Below are positions 57,764-64,000 of a DNA stretch of 64,000 bases, in pieces. A program made the position numbers and the translations under genes. Below the pieces are notes generated by a model that saw only the letters and a list, made by a program, of their open reading frames with translations, did not search any database and was not told the origin of the DNA. How positions within the stretch are numbered: position 1 is the stretch's first letter; each line of letters opens with the position of its first letter. The stretch is from Candidatus Gastranaerophilales bacterium (GTDB lineage Bacteria; Cyanobacteriota; Vampirovibrionia; Gastranaerophilales; JAILCC01). The stretch lies in assembly GCA_028696075.1 (NCBI GenBank), contig JAQVHS010000004.1, positions 19,603-83,602 on the forward strand, written 5' to 3'.

Positions 57764-60601
57764 ATGAATAACTTTCAAGAAAATTTTATAACGGTAAGAA
57801 ATGCTTCTTTACATAACCTGAAAAATATAAGCGTAAAAATACCAAAAAACCAAATAGTAGTTTTTACGGGAGTGAGCGGGTCAGGTAAAAGCACCTTGGC
57901 GTTTGATACAATTTTTGCAGAAGGTCAAAGACGATATATAGAAAGCCTGAGTACCTATGCACGCCAATTTTTGGGACAGTTGGATAAGCCTGAAGTAGAA
58001 AGCATCGACGGCTTAAGCCCTGCGATATCAATCGACCAAAAAGCCGCAAATAATAACCCCCGTTCAACTGTAGGTACTATAACGGAAATTTATGACCACT
58101 TAAGGCTTTTATTTGCAAGGATAGGCACCCCTTACTGCCCGAAATGCGGCAAGCCTATCAAACCTCAAACTTTAGATGAAATAACCGACAGTATTATGTT
58201 GATGCAGGAAGGCACAAAATTTCAAATACTTGCTCCTGTAGCAAAAGGCAAAAAAGGAGAATTTACCGCTACATTCAGCGCACTAAAACAAGAAGGTTTT
58301 GCCAGAGTAAGCGTTGATGGCGAAATATACAACCTTGATTTTGACGAAATAACACTCGATAAAAATAAAAAACACAACATTGATGTTGTGATAGACAGAA
58401 TTATACTGAAAGAAAGCGCAAAATCGCGTATTGCAGAAAGCGTACAAACAGCTTTAAAAAAAGGAAACGGCATAGTTAAAATATTAAAAGACGACAAAGA
58501 AAAAATATACTCTGAAAAACTTGCCTGCTCTGAATGCGACTTGTCTTTTGATGAACTTGAACCGCGAATATTCAGCTTTAACAGCCCATACGGAGCATGT
58601 CAGGAGTGTGGCGGATTAGGCGTACATTTAAAAATAGACCCTGATTTAATAGTTCCCGATAAAACCAAATCCCTTAGAGAAGGTGCGATTTATCCATGGG
58701 CAAGAACAGGAAACCCCTACTACACGGACGTGCTTTTATCCGTAGCAAAAGAATTCAATATAGACTTTGATACACCTTTTGAAAAACTAAGCGAAGAAGA
58801 ACAAAATATTATTCTATACGGCAGCGGCGACAGAAAAGTCTTAATGTCGCATGATGACTTTGCAAGAAGAGAAAGAAAAATATACAAGACCAGATTCAAA
58901 GGCGTTATTCCGTACCTTACCAACCGCTATGAGGGTACAAACAGCGAACTTATTCGCAGTGAAGTTCAAAAATACATGAGCGCTATCCCCTGCAGCGCCT
59001 GCAAAGGCGCCAGACTGTCAGAATTTGCACTGGCTGTTAAAATAGAAGATTTATCAATCCATGATGTGTGTATCCTGCCCATAAAATACAGCTATGAATT
59101 TATATCTTCACTTATGTTAAAGCTTGATAACTACAAACTCTCCATTGCAAAGCAGCTTTTGGAAGAAACAAGAGAACGGTTGAAATTCCTGATTGATGTA
59201 GGACTTGATTATTTATCTTTAGACCGGCAGGCAGGGACGCTTTCAGGCGGCGAAGCCCAGAGAATAAGGCTTGCCACTCAAATCGGGTCAGGACTTTCGG
59301 GGGTGTTGTATGTGCTTGATGAGCCAAGTATAGGACTCCATCAGGTTAATAATGAGCAACTTTTAAAAACTTTGGTGAGGCTTAGAAACCTTGGAAATAC
59401 CTTAATAGTGGTTGAACATGACGAAGAAACCATTAGAAAATCCGACTGGATAATTGATATAGGGGCAAAAGCAGGTATCCATGGCGGCAAAATAGTGGCT
59501 CAAGGCTCGGTTGAAGATATTATAGCCGCAAAAAAATCTATAACAGGAAAATATCTTAGCGGCGAAAAATTCATTCCGGTACCGGTTTCACGCCGCGGCG
59601 GAAACGGAGAATTTATAGAAATTATAGGCGCAAATTTAAACAACCTTAAAAATATAGATGTCAAAATCCCGCTCGGAACAATAACAACGATAACAGGGGT
59701 AAGCGGCTCAGGCAAAAGCAGTTTGATTTTTGACATACTGGATAAATATGCCATTCACAAATTGAGAAAAAATACCCCCAAACCTCAGGGTGTTAAAGTA
59801 ATAAACGGGCTTGAAAATATAGACAAAATAATAGACATTGACCAATCTCCTATCGGAAGAACCCCAAGGAGTAATCCTGCTACATACACAGGAGTTTTCG
59901 ACCATATCAGGGATTTGTTTTCAAGAACAACCGAAGCCAAAACAAGAGGATATAAAGCAGGCAGATTTAGCTTTAACGTTAAAGGCGGCAGATGTGAAGC
60001 GTGCAGCGGCGACGGCATTATAAAAATAGAAATGAATTTCCTCTCAGACATATACATCCCTTGTGATGTTTGCAAAGGCAAACGCTACAACGCGCAAACG
60101 CTTGAAGTCAAATATAAAGGCAAATCAATTTATGATGTACTTAATATGACTGTAGAAGAAGCATTGGAATTTTTCCAAAATATCCCCAGGATAGCAGCAA
60201 AACTCCAGACGCTTTACAATGTGGGGTTAGACTACATAAAACTGGGTCAAAGCGCAACAACACTTTCAGGCGGAGAGGCTCAACGGGTAAAACTTGCTGC
60301 CGAATTAAATAAAAGAAGCACGGGCAAAACGCTGTATTTGCTTGACGAACCTTCCGTGGGGCTGCACTGGTATGACTTGGATAAACTTAATGAAATCCTG
60401 CAAAAATTGGCAGACTTTGGCAATACTGTAGTAATAATAGAACATAATCTTGATTTGATAAAAGCCTCAGATCGGGTTATAGACTTAGGTCCCGGGGGCG
60501 GAGATGAAGGCGGATATATAATTGCCCAAGGCACACCGGAAGAGGTAGCAAAAATCAAAAACTCCCACACGGCGAAATATTTAAAGAAAATCCTTAAGTA
60601 A
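57764..60601 (+). CDS. uvrA: Excinuclease ABC subunit A
   Basis: UvrA recognises damaged DNA in nucleotide excision repair. The two ABC modules have Walker A GVSGSGKST near residue 36 and GVSGSGKSS near 644. Signature motifs are LSGGEAQRIRLA and LSGGEAQRVKLA, and Walker B is VLDEPSIGLH and LLDEPSVGLH. Zinc-binding Cys lie in CPKCGKPI, CSECDLSF..CQECGGLG and CEACSGDG..CDVCKGKR. The length of 945 equals typical UvrA (940). The start has no ribosome-binding site. It is divergent from flaG. Confidence 0.97.
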   Translation: MNNFQENFITVRNASLHNLKNISVKIPKNQIVVFTGVSGSGKSTLAFDTIFAEGQRRYIESLSTYARQFLGQLDKPEVESIDGLSPAISIDQKAANNNPRSTVGTITEIYDHLRLLFARIGTPYCPKCGKPIKPQTLDEITDSIMLMQEGTKFQILAPVAKGKKGEFTATFSALKQEGFARVSVDGEIYNLDFDEITLDKNKKHNIDVVIDRIILKESAKSRIAESVQTALKKGNGIVKILKDDKEKIYSEKLACSECDLSFDELEPRIFSFNSPYGACQECGGLGVHLKIDPDLIVPDKTKSLREGAIYPWARTGNPYYTDVLLSVAKEFNIDFDTPFEKLSEEEQNIILYGSGDRKVLMSHDDFARRERKIYKTRFKGVIPYLTNRYEGTNSELIRSEVQKYMSAIPCSACKGARLSEFALAVKIEDLSIHDVCILPIKYSYEFISSLMLKLDNYKLSIAKQLLEETRERLKFLIDVGLDYLSLDRQAGTLSGGEAQRIRLATQIGSGLSGVLYVLDEPSIGLHQVNNEQLLKTLVRLRNLGNTLIVVEHDEETIRKSDWIIDIGAKAGIHGGKIVAQGSVEDIIAAKKSITGKYLSGEKFIPVPVSRRGGNGEFIEIIGANLNNLKNIDVKIPLGTITTITGVSGSGKSSLIFDILDKYAIHKLRKNTPKPQGVKVINGLENIDKIIDIDQSPIGRTPRSNPATYTGVFDHIRDLFSRTTEAKTRGYKAGRFSFNVKGGRCEACSGDGIIKIEMNFLSDIYIPCDVCKGKRYNAQTLEVKYKGKSIYDVLNMTVEEALEFFQNIPRIAAKLQTLYNVGLDYIKLGQSATTLSGGEAQRVKLAAELNKRSTGKTLYLLDEPSVGLHWYDLDKLNEILQKLADFGNTVVIIEHNLDLIKASDRVIDLGPGGGDEGGYIIAQGTPEEVAKIKNSHTAKYLKKILK

Positions 60602-60667
60602 TTCAGCTTGTTTTAAACCTATTTCTTTTGTATCATTATGTTAGTTTTAAAATTGGTTAGTGTCCGC

Positions 60668-61318
60668 ATGGAAAAAAATTCTGTTAATGTATTAATCGTT
60701 GAAGATCATTCATTGACTTTGTTTGGGTTAAAAACTGTATTTAAAGAGCAGGATTTTATCGGGGAGATTTTTGAAGCTCAAAATGCAGCCGATGCCATTG
60801 AGTATTGTCATAATAAAAAAATAGATATTGCTATAATTGATCTGGGGCTGCCTGATATGGACGGCATTACGCTTACAAAGCAAATTAAACAATTATCCAA
60901 TCAGACTAAAATTGTTATATTAACTTCGCATAAAACAAAAGAAGACGTAACAGATGCCTTAAAAAGCGGTGCAAGTGCCTATTGCAACAAGGAAATAGAC
61001 ATAATGAACCTCCTGAAGGTTATAGAACAGGTTAATTTAGGGGCTTTATGGATTGACCCTGCCGTTTCAAAGATAGTTATTGATACCCTTTGTACGGGAA
61101 GGCATAATGATTTTGAAAATATAAATAAATACTGTTTGACAGAAAGAGAGAAAAGTGTGCTAAAGCTTATGTGTGAAGGCTTAACAAATTTGGAAATGTC
61201 AAACAAACTATCTGTAAGTATTCATACCATTAAAGCGCATATCTGCAGCATTTTGCAAAAGCTGTCTGTAGAAGACAGAACAAGAGCGGTAATTAAAGCC
61301 TTAAAAACAAATATTTGA
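60668..61318 (+). CDS. NarL/FixJ-type response regulator
   Basis: The receiver domain (residues ~6-120) has the acidic pocket (VEDH), phosphoacceptor Asp in IIDLGLPDMDG, Thr/Ser switch (ILTSHKT) and Lys in YCNKEIDI. The C-terminal LuxR-type helix-turn-helix has LTEREKSVLKLMCEGLTNLE and SVSIHTIKAHICSILQKL. It should be phosphorylated by a histidine kinase that is not in the window. The ATG at 60668 fits the family opening EKNSVNVLIVEDH. An ATG ten codons upstream is an alternative. Neither has a strong ribosome-binding site. It lies between uvrA and the flagellar fliJ cluster, so a motility role is possible. Confidence 0.88.
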   Translation: MEKNSVNVLIVEDHSLTLFGLKTVFKEQDFIGEIFEAQNAADAIEYCHNKKIDIAIIDLGLPDMDGITLTKQIKQLSNQTKIVILTSHKTKEDVTDALKSGASAYCNKEIDIMNLLKVIEQVNLGALWIDPAVSKIVIDTLCTGRHNDFENINKYCLTEREKSVLKLMCEGLTNLEMSNKLSVSIHTIKAHICSILQKLSVEDRTRAVIKALKTNI

Positions 61319-61420
61319 TTTTTTATAACAAATCATTAATAAAATACAGTAAATGTATGTGGTCAAGATATACAAACAAGTCCATAATACACTAGGGTAA
61401 TAGTAGGCGGGTTTTGTCAA

Positions 61421-61915
61421 ATGCCTTTTGTGTACAATTTGCAAAAAGTCTTAAATTTCAGGATTACAAAACGAGATGAGCAAATAGAAGTAGTCAAAAG
61501 GGCAGAACAAAAAGTAGCACAAATACAAGCCCAAATCGATGAAAAAAAACAGGAGGTATACTCTGTTCAGGAAAATATGCGCCATGCACAGCATATAATG
61601 ATGGAAACTTACGACAGATACATTAAGCACTTGCATGAACTCATAGCAAAACTTGAAGAAGATAAGCAAAAGGCAATTAAAATACTTGAACAAGAAAGAG
61701 AAACACTGACAGAATACGAACAAGGTGTAAAAGTACTCGAAAAACACAAAGAAAAGAAAAAAGAAGAGTACCTGGCGGAAGAAAAAAGGATTGAAATGAA
61801 GCGATTGGATGAGGTCGGCGCTATAAAACATTTCAGATTAACAAGGGAAAAAGAAGAAGAAGAGCTTGAGTTGGAAGAACTCCTAAAGTTAAGGGAATAC
61901 GACGATGAATATTGA
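61421..61915 (+). CDS. fliJ: FliJ-like flagellar export stalk protein
   Basis: The 164-residue protein is almost wholly coiled coil. It begins FVYNLQKVLNFRITKRDEQI, the FliJ family opening (F..L..VL..R...E), continues with VKRAEQKVAQIQAQIDEKKQ and ends with the charged RIEMKRLDEVGAIKHFRLTR. FliJ is the central stalk of the FliI export ATPase. The length is close to E. coli FliJ (147). No clear ribosome-binding site lies at the ATG (GGCGGGTTTTGTCAA). Its stop overlaps the next gene by 11 bases. Confidence 0.85.
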   Translation: MPFVYNLQKVLNFRITKRDEQIEVVKRAEQKVAQIQAQIDEKKQEVYSVQENMRHAQHIMMETYDRYIKHLHELIAKLEEDKQKAIKILEQERETLTEYEQGVKVLEKHKEKKKEEYLAEEKRIEMKRLDEVGAIKHFRLTREKEEEELELEELLKLREYDDEY

Positions 61916-62666
61916 AGACATAAACAAAAATAAAATAAGCAGCTTCGGAGATAAGACCGGCTATTCTTCATCATCTTGCAATACCAATAACGAAGTATTT
62001 CTGGCTGAAATCCAAAAAATGCAAGGTGAAGACGGCGAAGGCGACCCTAATGTTGCATTGACCGAGGAACTGCTCCAAGGAAATGAAGAAAATAAATTTA
62101 AAGAAGGCTATCAATATCTGGACTATTTAAAACATATAAACTCTTCTCAATTTAATTTTGATTTTTCCGTTAAAGATAACGAAAAATTTTCAGATAAAAA
62201 AATATCAAACAAATTCAACGTGAATTTATCTTCGCTAAACTCAGATGACATAAGAGTATTTATGCAGCTAAGCCAAAAAAATGATATATCAATACAATCA
62301 ATAGACACCAATACACAAAAAGCAACTATAAGCGTTAATAACGTAGAAAATCAGATAAGCTACAAAAGCATAGAAGTTTCAAAGACCCTGTTTAATGCCA
62401 TAGAAGCGGCATATCAAACAAACAGACCCGTAAGATTAGATTTTGGCAATGATACCTCGGTAATTTTAAAAATAGGCAAAGACGGTAGAATTTCAGCGGA
62501 TTTTATTCCTAATGACAAAGCAATGGAAGTGATTTTAAGAAATGCGCTTCCTGAATTAAAGGCAAAATTCGACTCGGAAAATTTACCCTATAACGAATTA
62601 AATTACAGACAATACAACCAACAAAAACAAAACAAGGAAGATAAGGAGAAAAATAACGATGAATGA
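61905..62666 (+). CDS. FliK-like hook-length control protein
   Basis: Residues 1-150 are polar and poorly conserved, as in FliK N-termini. The C-terminal ~80 residues follow the FliK substrate-switch domain: RPVRLDFGNDTSVILKIGKD, ISADFIPNDKAMEVILRNAL, then LPELKAKFDSENLPYNELNY, comparable to the LRP..L..V.V......V.F......R..L...L..L...L...G pattern. A Gln/Lys-rich tail ends it. The position between fliJ and a hook/rod gene fits. At 253 residues it is short for FliK (375 in E. coli). Both overlaps with its neighbours imply coupled translation. Confidence 0.65.
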   Translation: MNIEDINKNKISSFGDKTGYSSSSCNTNNEVFLAEIQKMQGEDGEGDPNVALTEELLQGNEENKFKEGYQYLDYLKHINSSQFNFDFSVKDNEKFSDKKISNKFNVNLSSLNSDDIRVFMQLSQKNDISIQSIDTNTQKATISVNNVENQISYKSIEVSKTLFNAIEAAYQTNRPVRLDFGNDTSVILKIGKDGRISADFIPNDKAMEVILRNALPELKAKFDSENLPYNELNYRQYNQQKQNKEDKEKNNDE

Positions 62667-63462
62667 CGGATTTATTACAGCGCTAAACACTCAACGTTCT
62701 ACCTCCAACTGGATGGATGCTTTGGCGGAAAACCTCAGCAACATCTACACCCCGGGCTACAGAGAAAACCAATTTCGTTTTAATACATTTTTAGGCGGTA
62801 CATACGTGGATACATTCGGAATGAAAACAGACCAGGGGAAATCACTTCCCGGCACCGCCCCTGAAAACATTTTTCTTGAAGGTCAGGGCTATTTTGTAAC
62901 TAAAAATGACAAAGGACAAACCGTCTATACAAGGCTGGGAGAATTTCAATTTGATGCACAAGGTGTGTATAAAACAAAAAACGGCGCCAGAGTACAAGGT
63001 TATATCCTGAACGATGAAGGCAAAGTCCTCTCCAATTCTTCAGAGGTGGAAGGTGATGTGGCAAGTATGCCGACGACCGACATAAAATTATGGATAGACC
63101 CCTCTAACGGTAAATATTTAGGAAAATATGACGAATTTGAATTTGGCGGCAATGGAATTTTATACGGTAAATCAGATGGCGGAAAACTCAAAACTCCTCT
63201 GTATAAGGTTGCCATACACAATTTTAATAACCCTGAAGGGCTTCTTAATATACAAAAAGGCGAATATGTAGAAACCGAAGAATCAGGCAAACCCGTTATA
63301 GGAAATGCCCAGGTAAGAGGCGGTTTAATAGAACAATCAAACGTTGACTTTAAAACAAACATTGCATACTATCAACAGGCAAAAATGCAAATGGAACTTT
63401 CAAATAAATTGATTTCAACAAACAAACAACTCCTTGAAGAAGCTATGAGGTTAATTCAATAA
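62659..63462 (+). CDS. Flagellar hook-basal body protein (FlgG/FlgF/FlgE family)
   Basis: The N-terminal rod-type motif is ALNTQRSTSNWMDALAENLS followed by NIYTPGYRENQF. The middle region has PENIFLEGQGYFVTKNDKGQ and TVYTRLGEFQFDAQGVYKTK. The C-terminus has GNAQVRGGLIEQSNVDFKTN and a coiled QQAKMQMELSNKLISTNKQL. The 267-residue length and the single D1-type core fit FlgG/FlgF distal-rod proteins better than full-length FlgE. AAGGAG lies before the ATG. It begins inside the FliK-like gene's last codons. It is exported to the rod/hook. Confidence 0.88.
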   Translation: MNDGFITALNTQRSTSNWMDALAENLSNIYTPGYRENQFRFNTFLGGTYVDTFGMKTDQGKSLPGTAPENIFLEGQGYFVTKNDKGQTVYTRLGEFQFDAQGVYKTKNGARVQGYILNDEGKVLSNSSEVEGDVASMPTTDIKLWIDPSNGKYLGKYDEFEFGGNGILYGKSDGGKLKTPLYKVAIHNFNNPEGLLNIQKGEYVETEESGKPVIGNAQVRGGLIEQSNVDFKTNIAYYQQAKMQMELSNKLISTNKQLLEEAMRLIQ

Positions 63463-63541
63463 ATCTTTACATATTCTTCCCTTTTATTATATTTACTTTT
63501 TTAGTATCATAAAGTCGTAGGATACCACCAAGGGGAAGAGC

Positions 63542-64000
63542 GTGTATAATGCGATTATCATAGGCGCAGGTCCGGCAGGGATTTTTTCTGCGTTGGAACT
63601 TGTCAAATTAAAACCCGATTTTAAAATTTTAATAATAGAAAAAGGACCCAAAATAGAAAACAGAAAATGCCTCATAAGAGAAGGGGCAAAGAGCTGCCCA
63701 AGCTGTATAAAATGCGGTTTACTCTGCGGATGGGGCGGAGCTGGTGCTTTTTCTGACGGTAAACTAACACTTACGCCCGATGTAGGCGGAAATCTTGGCG
63801 ATTATATGCCAAGATATGAAGTAGAAGAATTATTGAAATACACAGATAATATCTATTTAAAATACGGCGCTACAGAAGAGGTTTACGGCACTAATAACAA
63901 AGATGTTGAAGATATAGCCAAAAAAGCAACTATGGCGGAACTGAAACTTATTTACTCTCCGGTAAGACACTTGGGAACAGAGAGAAGTTTAACCGTACTT
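63542..64000 (+). CDS. FAD-dependent dehydrogenase, COG2509 type (5' part)
   Basis: The gene runs off the right edge; 153 codons are present. GTG at 63542 is preceded by AAGGGG. The Rossmann FAD motif IIIGAGPAGIFSALELVKL starts at residue 5, and IIEKGPKIENRKC follows. CPSCIKCGLLCGWGGAGAFSDGKLT is split by cysteines and contains the GGAGAFSDGK signature of uncharacterised FAD-dependent dehydrogenases. No flagellar link is evident. It starts 79 bases after the hook-basal body gene, in a short AT-rich region with a TATCATAAA-like box. Confidence 0.85.
   Translation, partial: MYNAIIIGAGPAGIFSALELVKLKPDFKILIIEKGPKIENRKCLIREGAKSCPSCIKCGLLCGWGGAGAFSDGKLTLTPDVGGNLGDYMPRYEVEELLKYTDNIYLKYGATEEVYGTNNKDVEDIAKKATMAELKLIYSPVRHLGTERSLTVL

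Overview
This AT-rich window contains no rRNA, tRNA, CRISPR array or recognisable insertion sequence. It looks chromosomal and comes from a Gram-negative, motile, naturally competent bacterium. The best guess is a member of the Gastranaerophilales (class Vampirovibrionia, 'Melainabacteria'), the non-photosynthetic sister group of Cyanobacteria. That placement is inferred from several traits: the prepilin leader (KKNAFTLSEVLTTLMIVGVVAAITIPAL type, residues 7-33 of the 42314 protein), a SigB/SigF-type sigma factor, a GHL10-type hydrolase, an outer-membrane Lpt system, flagellar genes and many lineage-restricted small membrane proteins. A marker-gene search would be needed to confirm it.

Layout. 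1-5.6 kb: an orphan membrane protein, then a minus-strand block of yajQ, rimO, waaA and a CgeB-type glycosyltransferase. 5.7-11.1 kb: small orphans, an aminotransferase / sugar MFS / TIM-barrel operon, a fourfold 107-bp tandem repeat and a helical-repeat protein. 11.2-21.2 kb: lineage-specific membrane proteins interspersed with an acyl-CoA-dehydratase-activase relative, rarA, a solute-binding lipoprotein, a MerR-like coiled-coil protein, an M55 peptidase and an HD-GYP protein. 21.2-29.7 kb: one long minus-strand operon, GHL10 - SDR - priA - lptC - lptA - lptB - lptF/G. 29.8-44.5 kb: dnaJ-like, tcdA, aroF-tyrA-HDOD, ctpA, trmB-like, ychF, sigma factor-prepilin peptidase, acyl-CoA/ACP synthetase, and a prepilin joined to a degenerate purD homologue. 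44.6-53 kb: gyrB, comEC and a 697-residue coiled-coil protein bracketed by inverted repeats. 53-64 kb: folE2, an organophosphate antiporter, a GlmS-like isomerase, flaG-fliS-fliT, uvrA, a NarL-type regulator, fliJ-fliK-like-flgG/E-like, and the start of a COG2509-type FAD dehydrogenase.

How the pieces connect. Three themes run through the window. Envelope: waaA, the Lpt bridge, GHL10 and glycosyltransferase. Surface motility and competence: flagellar axial, chaperone and hook-control genes, prepilin, prepilin peptidase, comEC. Regulation: sigma factor, HD-GYP, YajQ, HDOD, a LuxR-type regulator.

The most informative new signal is a set of FliA/sigma-28 type promoters. Two match TAAAGTTT-N11-GCCGATAA perfectly and two are near matches. 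They lie in front of fliS and three genes of unknown function (10214-11086, 20750-21154, 31636-32190), which places those unknown genes in the late flagellar regulon. Other points worth following are the inverted-repeat-bracketed cassette at 49.8-52.8 kb, three probable leaderless transcripts starting from -10 boxes right in front of ATG, a PurD homologue without its catalytic motifs, and a tandem pair of divergent membrane-protein paralogues.
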